64,000 nucleotides of DNA from Latrodectus hesperus (Eukaryota > Arthropoda > Arachnida > Araneae > Theridiidae). The position numbers were made by a program, and so were the translations under genes. The stretch covers positions 19,918,997 to 19,982,996 of the forward strand of contig CM075857.1 in NCBI GenBank assembly GCA_037975125.1, read 5' to 3'. This document shows, one piece after another, positions 39,401 to 52,236 of the stretch. Within the stretch, counting starts at the first letter, position 1. Every line of letters begins with the position of its first letter. The notes below the pieces were generated by a model. The model saw nothing but the letters and a program-made list of their open reading frames with translations, did no database searches and was not told where the DNA came from.

Positions 39401-41416
39401 GTTTTATACAAACAGACCTTTTTTCACTTTTTTAAAATATTTAATCTTGCAATATATTAATTTAAAACATTTAAATTCTATTTAACTCTCTTAAGGTTTA
39501 TTTTCAAACAGAATTTCAAATTGTTTTATTTTCTCTTATATTTAATACTATTTTCTTTAAATATTGATAATATTTATTAAAATATATTATTTCTTTTATT
39601 TTCCTTTTACTAAGCATATTAAGAAATTTAAAAAATTGCTTTACTCTATCACAATGCACAAAAATATCTCAAAAAATTTAGTTTTTTTTAATTTATATAA
39701 GAGAACATAGATTGCAAAATAATGCACATTGCAACCTTTAAAAAATAAGTTTGGATTTCTAGACTCAAAACTAACTATCTTTTATTTTTGAAGATCGATA
39801 ATACTATTTTTTTACCAATTCAAATCTATGTAACTTAAAAGAGAGTATATTTTTCTTAAATTTCTTTAGAAATAGATTTTTATATTTGATAATTTTTGAT
39901 ACTTAAAATATTTTAAATCATCTTCAAAAGAAATTTGTGCTTTGTTATTGGACGCAACCGTACCAGAAAAGCATATTAAATCAGATTTGATAATCATGAA
40001 ATAATCTTAAGAATGTACTTTTATCTTTAGTTCTGTATGCATAGAAAAACTGGAAAATTGAGCAATATCTATAGAATACATAACATATCTAAAGTACATT
40101 TATGATTATGCAAGATAGAAACATCAAAGAAAATGGCTTTTAATATTCTTATCAAAACTTTTTTTGAACACAAAAAAAGGTGGAAAAGATTAAACAAAAA
40201 TGTGTGAGACACTTTTATATTTTAATATTTTTAAATATATCATTTTATAATTTAAATATTCAGACATACTCAAAACTTCATATATTTCAGAATATGCAAT
40301 AAAAAAATTTCAAAAATGTACAAAATATTCTGTTAAACTTATTTTACTCACACTATTAAAGAAATCCTAAATTATACTTACAAAAATAAATTGATAGAGC
40401 AGGAAAAACTATTCTTCTATAAGATGGTTTTTATAAAATAGCTTAACACATTGATATTAAAAAAGGAAACACTTGAAAAAGAAAACTAAACATCAAGCTT
40501 GGAAAATAAAGAATTTCTTCTTAATTAGTCAAGTTTAGAATAAAAAATTAAAAATAAATTTACATAAAAGCTTGATTTTGTTCTTAAAAACAATGGTAAA
40601 ATACAAAAATTAAAAATTTAACCACAAAAGAAATTATGTAACACTTGTGAAAAAAACTTCAATGTAACTACAGTAGAAAATTGTTTCAAATGTTTCAATT
40701 AGTGATTAGTTTCTTTTTCTGAAGCAAAGCAACATTGTATTAATGCAAATAGCATATGGAATAAACACTTTCAAAAATTGTGATAAATACAAAACTACTA
40801 ATAAACATGATAATTTGAGTTTAAGCAAACAGAAATTATGCACATAAAAAAAGATTCAAATAAATATAAGTTACTTGTGTGTAATTGTGTATATTATAGT
40901 TTGCTCTCATAAAAAATAACAATGAACATATATTTTGTTCCAGGTTTGTTGACACTTTTAAAACTCAAAGAATATACTATAGTAATTGAAAATTTAAGAA
41001 AAATTTTTAAAATATTTGTTAAGAAATGAGTATTAGTAACTTAAATCTATTGATTAGATCCTTGACCTGTTAACAAATTTTTGACCGATTTCAAAACACT
41101 TGTATCCATGTCAAATGATAAGAGGTCAAATCGTATTAATAAGAATTTCAGATAAAATTACTTTAAAATTTAAGTCACATTTTAATTGCAAACGAACTTG
41201 TTTGTTTTGGGATAATCTGCATCAGTATAATGATAGTTATCACGGATGGGTAAGTTTTAAAACCCGGTGTTCGACCCCACCCATTATTTACTATAAGGAG
41301 AGGAAAAATTAGCTCATTGTTTAAGCCTAACAATAAAAGTAATAAATTATAGTGTTTTTAAACTTACTTACTATATAACAGTAAAAATATTAACATAAAT
41401 CTAATGTTTGGCTTAC
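36466..41416. other. First spectrin intron (5 kb)
   Basis: Very AT-rich. The stretch 37,795-37,895 contains TCAGACAAAAGGAGGATAAG and ends in (ACA)n, which looks like the 3' end of a short retroelement. 41,224-41,285 is a tRNA-like relic, listed separately. 38,040-38,170 is less AT-rich but unrecognised. No alternative first exon could be identified. Confidence 0.5.
41224..41285 (+). repeat. tRNA-like relic (Asp/Glu-type D arm)
   Basis: GTATAATGATAGTTATCAC resembles the D arm of tRNA-Asp or tRNA-Glu. About 20 bases on, CCCGGTGTTCGACCCC resembles a B box. There is no proper acceptor stem or anticodon arm, so it is a SINE head or tRNA pseudogene, not a working tRNA. Confidence 0.4.
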
Positions 41417-41510
41417 CTAACACCTCCTAAGCAATGAATTTATAAACACGACAGGTTAACAGTGAAAACAACTCCAGCATCAAATCAACACAGTTGACTG
41501 CGGTACGACC
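41417..41510 (-). other. beta-Spec: Candidate non-coding first exon of beta-spectrin
   Basis: On the minus strand, a stretch less AT-rich than its surroundings ends at 41,417 with a strong donor, TTAG|GTAAGCC. It has no ATG-initiated frame of note. A splice from here to the acceptor at 36,466 would give a leader followed by MTTDIS. The 5' boundary is a guess: a TAAATA word at 41,541-41,546 and a GCAGTCA word near 41,509 could be the TATA-like and initiator sites. No transcript evidence is available. Confidence 0.55.
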
Positions 41511-41770
41511 AGACCGCTGTTGCGGAAGGATATTTAGGCCCCACCCTACGGAAGGAAATAATAATTCTTGCAGTGCTCAAAGAAACAACCATTTAGTAAT
41601 AAACAGATAGAAGATTCAGAGGAAATACTTCCGGAACTTTTAATTTCCTAAATCGAAATTATAAGCGTTTAATCAGAAAAGAGTATAGCTTCATACATAG
41701 GAAATATGACGTCACAGTTTAATATAGAAACCAACCTATTGCCTTCTGCTCTCAGACTGTGACGTAACAT
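41511..41770 (-). promoter_or_regulatory. beta-Spec: Putative beta-spectrin promoter with CRE-type palindrome
   Basis: Upstream of the candidate first exon, the local G+C rises at 41,500-41,570. The perfect palindrome TGACGTCA sits at about 41,708-41,715, and a half-site variant GTGACGTAAC at about 41,758. CRE sites bind CREB/ATF-family bZIP factors. Distance (about 200 bp) and position fit a proximal promoter, but this is inferred from sequence words only. Confidence 0.4.
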
Positions 41771-44700
41771 TGTCAGAGATATGTATAGATGTATGTAGAA
41801 TATGCTCATGAATCTATATAAAATGAAAATTGTGACATGTCTCACTTTATTAGCAGCATATGCTTTTTTTCATATTTTAGACATAAAAATACAAATATTA
41901 ATTTAAAATAATATATAATTTTTAAGGAAAAAAGAAAAACAATAGCGTTAATCTCATATTTGAAAAATAGAATTTTTAATATTTAATTTGCATGTGCATT
42001 ATTAATACTGAAATTATGAAAACAAAATGTCAATTTATTTTCCATTTATCTACATATGTACTCAAACTGTTATTTAATGAATGACAAATTTTATTTAGTC
42101 GTTTTGTTTTGCAAGTTTAAGAATTAGTTTTTCTTAAAACTTATCAAAATATCTGATCACTTTAACTGCTAAAAAAAAATCCTATTTTCGATGAATATAT
42201 GTTCATTCGAAAGATTTAATTTCTATGTCTGTGATGTGATGTACATTTTTATGTTCTATTCAGCAATAAAATTTTAATTAATCGAATAGACAAAGCTCAG
42301 TTTTCAAAATTATATTGTTCTTAACATACTATGCCAATTTGTAAAAACATTTATGTAATGAAATAAAAGTAAGGCTCACATGTATTGCAGTTATATTTCG
42401 ACTACAAGTTCGCTTAACATCAATTTTGGAGTGTTTCTCAAATTGCATAATGGATTTGTTACAGATAATAAACAGAAAGTAATTTTTCTTTTTAGGTTGA
42501 TTCTTAATTTTCATTTTCCAGTTTAAGATAAGGTAACAGAGAAAGGGACAATGTATGACTGGAGGTAATTTATATATCCATATATATCCTCTCGTGTCTA
42601 CTTTCTTATATTCCTGACAATTAGTTAGATGTACATGACAAAAAAGAATTTATATGGAAACATTCGACCCAAATGTTTCAGAAAATGCATTCAAATCGAA
42701 AATATGCAGGATCGTACCCATTAGTAAAGTGATCTAATATTATAATTCGTCAATTATTTTTGTGAGACTGAATTTTTATATTGTAATTAACACGTTTAAA
42801 TAGCTTAATTATTGTTCCTTTTATGTCTTGAATTTTGATAAGCTTAATGGAACATGAGATGAGTATAATACAATGTTTGTTAAAAATATTCATTGAAAGT
42901 AAAAAAAAAATAAAGAAATTTAAGTTATTTATTTTAAAATGTTATTAGCTAGACTATAGAGGCTTTGCCAGTATGGTGGGAGACATTTTCTTTGACGTAT
43001 AAAGGAATTACCTCAAACAATTATGAGCAATTTTTTATATTATTTCTACTAAGTGTTTTTTATTTAAAGGAGTGAATATAAATGTTATTTTCCTAAAAAA
43101 TTGAATTTTAATGTATCTGTCGATTTATTCAACACACCAGAATTTACATATTAAACAATCGTGACTTTGAAACAATTGAAGTATAAGAAAAAGAAAAATT
43201 TATAGTTTGCATATCTGTTACTTTGTTTGATGGAATTGCACCCTTTCAAAAGTACCCATCCGAAGTTAAAAGTTTTGTTATAGTTATAGGACCTATCTAA
43301 TATTTTCTTTTTGTGTTTTATCTCTTGCTTTCAATTTTATTCATTTACCCATAATCAAGTGATTCAAACCAGATTTTACATTGTCACTGCGTTAGTTATA
43401 GTGAAAAGGGTTATTTCATGTTTTCAGTGTTTAGAAAAGTATTTTTCATAATTAAAAAAATAAATTACTAATATTTGGCGAAAATTAATTTAAGCAGAGT
43501 AAAATAATAAACTGTGTATAGATTTAAGGGAAATTATAATACACAAATCTGAATACTTTTGTAACCAAAGTCTATCGAAGAAAATAAAATATCTCTTTTG
43601 TCCTTTTTAAATAAATAATTTCAAAGAAAAATTTAAAAAATTCCTTAAATTATTAAATAAAGTTTTACCCAAATATTTATATTAATAAGTGTTAAAAATT
43701 CCCTTCAATTTATAATTTAAATTTTTGTGTTTATTGCTTACGATGCAATTCTGTAAATGCATGCAAAAAAAAAAAAAATCGAGATTTTATATTATTGTTA
43801 TAGATTGAAATGACAAGCAATATGTATTCTCTAGCAACAATACTTTTATTCGTACTTTTTGTTTCCATTTTATTTAGGTAATAAATGTAAGCTAAAATTT
43901 ACATAGTTTTTATAATTATATTCGAAAAATATTATGACGCATATTACTTTACAATGTTTAACACGGGAGTAAACTTTTATGGAAAAACTAAAAGTATTTA
44001 TTTTAATGGTGAAAAACCACACACAGTTTACCAGTTTTACTCTGCATTTAGAAAAAATGATTCGAAGTATATAAAATTGAAGCCTAACTGACAATCAATC
44101 TTGGTTTTAATAATTCTTCATCATATAAAGTAAATGATATAACGCTCTGATAATAATTTTCCTAAGTAGATCCAATAACAACGAAACATTATTCCCGAAC
44201 CCCTCATCCGACCACGAAAGGGCATTTCTAGTGATTGCGATATTTTTCTCCTCAGATTTCTTTTCAGTGTATTTTGACCTGGAAAAATATTATAAGTCAA
44301 AGTTCTCTGATAACATGAAGAATACAAAAACAGGCATATAATTAAAATGATTAATAAATGATGCTATGTAATTGATAAAACTAAAATGCAATCATTTGTT
44401 ATGAAAATAAGCACCACCACACACAAGAATTAATTTATCATACCTAAACTATTGTAAATTAATAAATATCTGATTATATGGATCTTTCAGCCTGAGAAGT
44501 TTATAATAATTAAGTAAAATATTGAGATAATATGTGTTCAAAATATGAGTGAAAAAATGCCACTAGGATAAGTGATAATTTCTAGAAAGATATCTCAGAA
44601 GATAACATAAGTGTTTTTTGTGTATTTAGATAATATTTGTAGATATTAGAACTAGAAGGTAGATAATAATAGGAAAACTGAGATAAACAGTTAAATATAC

Positions 44701-44820
44701 CTGTATCTGGGAATTTCGATTTCGAAATGAAACTAATTTTTGAATATTACAATAAAACCTCATTTCAGAGATTCTCCTGCAACAAGTAATTCGATTAATA
44801 AACAAAATAAAAAACTTTCT
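41771..44820. other. Intergenic, no feature found
   Basis: AT-rich throughout. Several 60-75 codon frames are present on both strands; none shows a recognisable motif or a composition different from its flanks. Confidence 0.5.
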
Positions 44821-44824
44821 TGAT

Positions 44825-44972
44825 GAAAATTGCTCATTTAATTAATCTTTTACAAAATGGCCAAATGAGCTCTCAACACAGAGAGAAAGACAAGATTCAA
44901 GCATGGAGGTGACATCATCATAGTTTTCTTTTGTCATCATCAATTGTTCTACAATACACTGTAGAATATCGT

Positions 44973-45012
<40 letters not shown>

Positions 45013-45144
45013 ACAACGATTGATGGTAACAAAAATGTACTATGATATCACCTCCAGGTTTTTTTACTTAAATCTTGTCTTTCTCTCTGTATTGAATGGT
45101 CATTTAGCCATTTTGTGTAAAAGATTCATTAAATGAGCAATTTT
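44825..45144. repeat. Foldback element: inverted repeat arms of about 140-150 bp around a (TA)n loop
   Basis: The left arm starts at 44,826 (AAAATTGCTCATTTAAT). The right arm ends at about 45,143 as its reverse complement (ATTAAATGAGCAATTTT). Between them, matching blocks recur in mirror order: GATTAATCTTTTACA / TGTAAAAGATTCATT, AGAGAGAAAGACAAGAT / ATCTTGTCTTTCTCTCT, GGAGGTGA / TCACCTCC, CATCAATTGTTCTACAAT / ATTGTACAACGATTGATG. A (TA)n tract at about 44,977-45,009 forms the loop. Arm identity is about 80% by eye. No coding content. It is a foldback or MITE-type element. Confidence 0.85.
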
Positions 45145-45149
45145 AGAGT

Positions 45150-47130
45150 TAATTTTAATTATGCTTGATTAATTTTCTTCCTACCCCTTAATTCTCAACA
45201 AGAGTGAGGTGAGAGCATAAATAACAAATCATTGAAAACTTTGAGAATGATATTTAAAAGAGAATCATAGAAATTTTTATACATACACAAACTCACATTT
45301 TGACGATATTAGATTGCTTCGAATCGGAATCAATGTGAGTAGCTAATGCAAGATGATATAATTAAGGAACTGATTATTTAGAGAGAATTAAGTACAATAT
45401 TAAAGCACTCTTAAAAATTTTATCCTGTGGTAATTGCAGAAAATCAGCTCATTTTATTGAGAATTTGATAAATTACTTTCATATCTTCACCACCATTTTG
45501 AAAGAAGACAAAGCATAATAAAATATTCTGAAAAACGGGAACTCTTATTTCTGTTTCTGTGAAAATAATTGGATTGAATTTCATTGCTAAACGAGATTCG
45601 GTAGTTTTGTGGAAGTGCCTACGAAATTTATTATACCTACAAAACTGACCTCCCGATTTATTCATTAAGTAAATAGCAATAATATTAATGATTGTGGACA
45701 AAATATACACAGGAACGGACTAGTGAAGAATATTTTGAACGTACTATGCCAAAGCAAGAAATTGTTGACAACTTTTTATTAGAAATAACGCGAAATAAAT
45801 ATTTTTTCAATAAAATAAAAGAGGTGCTGAAAATGCGAGAGTCAATTCATGACATACTGAGAATAACCATCACAGCATTGGTCTGAAACTAATCATGCTA
45901 TACATTTATTTAACAATAGCGATCGTTTTAGCTAAATTTTGAATTGTAGTTTAAAGCAAATGTGTCTGATATCAGCTTTGTTGTTAATAAGAATATAAAA
46001 TGAATAAAAAGCTGCATTAGTATAAAATAGTTTGAGTAATTTTTTAAAACTAAATGTTTTATATTGATTTTTTGTGGTAAAAATTATTTCGTTTAACATG
46101 ATTTTTACAGTATTTTGAGTAAGATTCAAAAACAAATTATGCTTGTTAAGTAAGATTTTATAATTGTGAAAAAATATAAACATCATTAAAATTATGTATT
46201 TCAAATATGAAAAAATATTTTAGAAATAAAAATTAAAATTTTTTTGACATATCATGTAACATAATACCAAGTTTTAGTGAATTGATTGCGCTTTTACGTG
46301 GGAAACTTCTGCATTAAATTAATTGGTACAATTCCTTTATACCTACGTACGATAATCATCGTTACGGGAAGAAAAAAAATCGCAATTACTGTCATAAATA
46401 TTTGCGTTTAAAAAGGTTTATATTTTTAGAAACTACTAAAACATCGTGCAAACATTTTATTTACATTTTATAAACTAAATAATTATCATTTATTGACAAA
46501 GCTTGCTAATTTGACAAAACATTTAGCGCCGAAATTTATTTCTGTCGGAAACTGCTTAGATTTGAATGTTGATGATTAAATTCGGGGGTATAATGGAATA
46601 GTACCCATTAATTTAATATTAATTGATCCAGTTAATAAATAATATATTTCTAAATTGAATTAAATTTCTAAATTAAAGCTTTTGTATAAAATGTTGAATT
46701 AGTGAGGATAATACAGCAAAAATTAGCTGTGAAAGGTAATATCAGATGAACAGTAAAGCTTTATACGAGTATAAGAGCGTATTTATTTATTGCTTTTCTA
46801 TCATTAATCATTCTGAAGAGGAAAAGATGTTAAATACATTCAAAATATCAAATGAGAGTTAGTTTTATGTACAGGTATTTGGAAGCATGAGTTATGTGTT
46901 CTATTTATACAATGATTTAGCAGAAAACATAAAACAATGAATTTGTCACTATTCATGGCCATTTTGAACTTTTTCTTTCATTCCATCGGATTAAATTAAA
47001 TTAAAGCGATCTCGGTAATGTTACAACTAATCTCTGTAGCTCTGAAAATTATTCATTACAGTTGTTTCTTTGTTTAATATTCTAGGACTAAATATATGAT
47101 TAAATATATTCTAGATTATTTTTAGTCAGC
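45150..47130. other. Intergenic, no feature found
   Basis: The stretch 45,440-45,890 is slightly less AT-rich and has overlapping frames of 64-88 codons, but no motif was recognised. The rest is plain AT-rich sequence. Confidence 0.45.
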
Positions 47131-47139
47131 ATGTGTGGT

Positions 47140-47870
47140 AATTAGTGTTGTAAAGAAGAAAAAAACTGAGTTTATTTTCGGGAATAAACCCTGTTTATTT
47201 CCTTGAAAATATAAAAAATTCTCTGGGATTTTGAAGAGTTTTAAAATATTTCGAGATAGTTAAAATACTTGATAGCTTTAAAATATTTCAGCTGATTTAG
47301 AAATTTTTGAAGTTTTTTAATTAGATATTTAAAAAAGATGTAAAAAATAAATAAAAGTCCACTTATTTTATGATTATTATTCTTAATTACAGTTATAGAA
47401 AGTTTTCCAGGAACAGAAAATAATGTTGCTTTAAATGACCAATTTAAAATAACTTCAAAAATTAATGTTAAGAAAATTTCCTTCTTTTTTTGTATGAATT
47501 TGGGAATTTCTAACGACAGAAACATGAAAATGTCAATATTTATTCTAACAGTCTTGAAAAATATATTTTGATATTTTTTATTAATTCATTATTTTTATTA
47601 TTTTAATAAATACTTTTGTTTTTCTCAGTACGAAACCAATTAACTTCTTTACTAGAAGACAGAACAGACTTTTCTTTTGCATATTTTCGTAATTTATTTT
47701 ATTTTTCTACATTTATATTCGAAAAAACAATGCATTAACGAAAGATGAATGATTGAGTTTATTCCCTCAAAATTACTGAAAATTCCCGACTTATTCCCAA
47801 AATTTCCGAGTAAATTCGAGTGGTACAAAATTTCTGTTAATTTTACATCCCTTGTGGCAATACTAAATTT
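47140..47870. mobile_element. Possible decayed hAT-like MITE
   Basis: The left end reads TTAGTGTTG and the right end, reverse-complemented, reads TTAGTATTGCCAC, resembling hAT-type termini. Both sides carry GGGAATAA words inside the ends. There is no 8-bp duplication and no transposase frame. The terminal match is only about nine bases. Confidence 0.3.
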
Positions 47871-48889
47871 TATGGGTTTCAGCCTCTCAATCATTTTGAA
47901 TAATTTATTATTCATTCTTTTCTACTCATTCCCATGCAAATGGGGGTTGTACTTAAGACTAAATAGTATCGGAACTGTCAATATTCTTTTCAGTTACTTC
48001 AAAAATTTAAGAATTCTCTGTTAATGTGGGCTCTTTTATAATTTCTTTTCAGCATTTCTGTAACTATAGAGATCGAATATCAAACTTATTCCATTTGAAA
48101 TGACATTTTTCATCTTAGCAAAACTGAAAATTAAGGATTTGATGTTTCTATTTATTATTCTTGGCTTAAATTCCTTTCTTAATCCCCTATCTATAAGAAA
48201 GTCTAAGTATAAATATTTGTTGCACTAAACTTGGATTTATATAACATCGGGATTGTCACTAATCAAACTAATAGTCGTCCCAATTAATTTAAGTCATCTG
48301 GAATAAATTAATTTTCAATTCCTTTCACACTCTTTATTATAATATAGATTAAATTTGAAGTTTTATGGAGAGAGAGAGAGTGAGAGAGACAATAAAGAAA
48401 TCCATATTTATCTCATTGACACTAGAAATAATAAATTCAGCACCAGTATCAATTTTTTAGAGGATTAGTTTGGGCGTTATTTTTTTTCGTTTTCTTTTGC
48501 ATCACCATGGAGTTGTATTTGTTTCTAAATAATGTCGAAAAATCATTATTTTTTATGAATCATAACGTTCTTAGAACTGACGAAGTCGATTCTTATCTTT
48601 CACATCCTCTTCTTGTATCTCTAATATTAACAAATGATAAACTTGGAATTTAATCGCATTGATGTCATTTCTATCTTAAAAAGTCAGAAAACTGGCTTTG
48701 GCACATTCCTATTAGTTTTCCATTATTTTTATGATATTTTTTCGCCTCTCATGAGTATGAGAGTCTTAGACGCATATATTATTTATTTTTTTGATTGTCT
48801 CTTGTGTGTCAAATTTGAATGAAATTGACATTCCAGATCTTTATCTAATATGTGCATACATACAGATACTTTTTATATATACACATCAA
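47871..48889. other. Intergenic, no feature found
   Basis: AT-rich, with a short (GA)n tract at about 48,368-48,390. No gene or element could be supported. Confidence 0.45.
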
Positions 48890-48900
48890 CTAAAAAAACT

Positions 48901-49186
48901 GCCGCCCACCCTGTCTGGTGGTCAGCGTGCCTGACTGCGGATAGGGAGAATTTATGGGTTCGAATCCCTGATCGGGCATGGATGTACTTTCTCTCTCTAT
49001 CGTCGATCCTGTCTTTGTCCTTTTCTTGTATGAATGAGGTGTGAATGATTGCCTACCCTATAAACAGGTACTCTATGGCATGTGTGTACTGAAGAAGTCG
49101 GACTCCACACCAAAATATGGTTCAGTTGGAAAAGTGGAGCAGCGCATCCCATAATGCCACCCTAGTTAGAACAAGAGAACAACAAC
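48901..49186 (+). mobile_element. SINE-A copy 1 (286 bp), tRNA-derived, with perfect 11-bp target duplication
   Basis: The duplication CTAAAAAAACT is present at 48,890-48,900 and 49,187-49,197. The head reads CTGTCTGGTGGTCAGCGTGCC (A box, Glu/Asp-like) and the B box GGGTTCGAATCCC lies at about 48,957. A 200-bp non-tRNA body follows, ending in a CAA-rich tail (AACAACAAC). A second copy lies at 58,481-58,760 on the other strand with about 85-90% identity by eye. The frames across it are not genes. Confidence 0.92.
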
Positions 49187-49199
49187 CTAAAAAAACTAT

Positions 49200-50515
49200 A
49201 AAATCAAGATTCTTTAATTTTGTTTTAATAAGAATTGAATTAAATATGCACAGTTACTATAAGCATTTGGCACAGATTAATCTGTTCGGATGTCAAATTC
49301 TGAATTTATTTAGCGGCGAAGAAATTTTGCCAAGATAATGTGTCGTGACGTGTGTGATGATGTAAATACTAGGGTTGCCAAACTAGAATTTTCATCATAA
49401 TTCTTATAGGTCTCCATTTCTATGACGTATTAAAACCAGATTGCCAGATAAACAAAAAATTCCGACAAAAAAATCACCAAACTCAGAATTTGGCATGCTG
49501 GATTTTACGGCATTTGTGCCAAGCATTCTTCGTTCAATTTGTTACCTTCGATTTCAAGATTTTTTCCTAAAAATATTATTATTCATCTGTCCATCTTTTT
49601 CTGTAAAGTTTTGCATCTTTACATAAATACTAAGTTAGTTTTTGTCATGAATTCTGTGTGTATTTTAAGAATCATTAAAAAATTTTAAAAGCTGTTTTAT
49701 TCAAATCAATTTTTCTCAAAACAATTATTTAGTTCAATTGCTCAACATTTTCAGCAATGGTTCAAATCATCGCAATTTTTTCAACAATATTATGACGTCT
49801 ATTATTAATGAGTCGTCTTTAGAATATATTGAAATATTATTGGCTGTAAAACTAATAAACAGGAAAATTTTGAAAATTTTAGTAGATTTCAAGAATAAGT
49901 TATTTTTTAGAAAGGAATTTTCCTTTGTATACCACCTTATCTTTCACATTTTTGTAACGTAAATTATTTCATATGATTTTTTTAAATGTAATACTTTTTA
50001 TATTTATAAAATTTTAGTTATATTAATGCAGAGCATTTTCATTAATTCTAACTGAAACAAGAGGGGTGTTTTTGAATGTGCAAAATGATTTTCCTACTTT
50101 TTAATAAAAATTTAAAGGGAACAAATAACATGAAACACTTTATGAGACAAATTTTTACAGAATTCCATTTTGAGTGAGGTTTTCTTAACATCCTTATATA
50201 ATTAGATGAGAGAATTTAAAAAGCAATACCTTTATTTAAATGCGGACTTACAGTATCCGCGTTTTTGCAACAAAAAATTACTGATCGATAGTAACAAAAA
50301 CAACTAAATAAAAATCAATAAAACAACTATAGAAATTTAAAGACTAGATCAATTTTTACATATAATTTTGTATTTAAGTATATTAAATTAAATTTATATC
50401 TTTATTTTTTAGAGGGAAATAAATATATAGCTTTAAAAAGAGATAATGAAATTATCGTATATTTTCATATGAGAGAGCTAAGTTAAAATTCAATGGCATT
50501 TTGATATCTACAGCT
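49200..50515. other. Intergenic, mostly featureless
   Basis: A CTAGGGTTGCCAAACTAG word at about 49,367 looks like the end of a hAT-type element, but no partner end was found. Otherwise AT-rich, with small frames only. Confidence 0.4.
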
Positions 50516-50517
50516 TA

Positions 50518-50735
50518 AATCGGCTTACGGAAGGATTTTTCATTGATAGCGGGCAAGATTCGTTTGCTAAAGGGGTGGAAACGCAGAAAATTCTCAAGCA
50601 CTCACCCAAACATACGGTCACGCAGAAGCGAAGCATCCATCTCCCGTTATTCAACAGTGGCTGGGATAGAACCCAGGACCTAATACTCCATATAGTGGTA
50701 TCCTACCACAAGGTTACGGTAAACTCAAGGCTATA
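50518..50735 (-). repeat. SINE-C copy 1, tRNA-derived, diverged
   Basis: On the minus strand: CTGGGTTCTATCCCAG (mutated B box), then GTTGAATAACGGGAGATG, GTGAGTGCTTGAGA, and CTATCAATGAAAAATCCTTCCG. The same blocks in the same order occur at 57.5/58.4 kb and 60.5 kb. Confidence 0.75.
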
Positions 50736-51162
50736 TATACTAGGTCTTGGGAATTATTTCATTTGATCAATACCAGTATAATTTACATTTATAGTTTTGT
50801 ATGACCCCATGAAATAAAAAGTACAACCGATTATCTCATAAATCTTGGTGTCTATCAATTATTCGATATTTATCATTAGAACAATAATTAGTAATATAGT
50901 TTTAAATATTACAAACCAAATTATAGTATATACAACACAAATTCGTCTCATCCTCTGAACAGTACAGAAAAGAGTAACTGTTACTTACGAGTAACTATAA
51001 TTTTATTGAGCCTCTCAAAAAGAAACTATGCTATCTAATCATTATACTTTTTCATATTTTAATTTTTAAATATGTAAGAATTTGCAGCACATTTTAAATA
51101 GTATCCAGTCAAAGAGCTCCATTAAAAGTACTTCTCGTAATTAAATACACGCATATGTTTAA

Positions 51163-52148
<986 letters not shown>

Positions 52149-52229
<81 letters not shown>
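52149..52229. repeat. (TA)n microsatellite, right of mariner
   Basis: About 38 TA units directly adjoining the right mariner terminus, ending in TACACACATATATAC. Confidence 0.97.

Positions 52230-52236
<7 letters not shown>

Noticed and set aside
45692..45886. 64-codon plus-strand frame, charged and slightly gene-like
   Set aside because: No recognisable domain, no splice context with neighbours, and length expected by chance.
49360..49520. hAT-like terminus CTAGGGTTGCCAAAC
   Set aside because: No matching opposite end or 8-bp duplication could be found, so no element is claimed.
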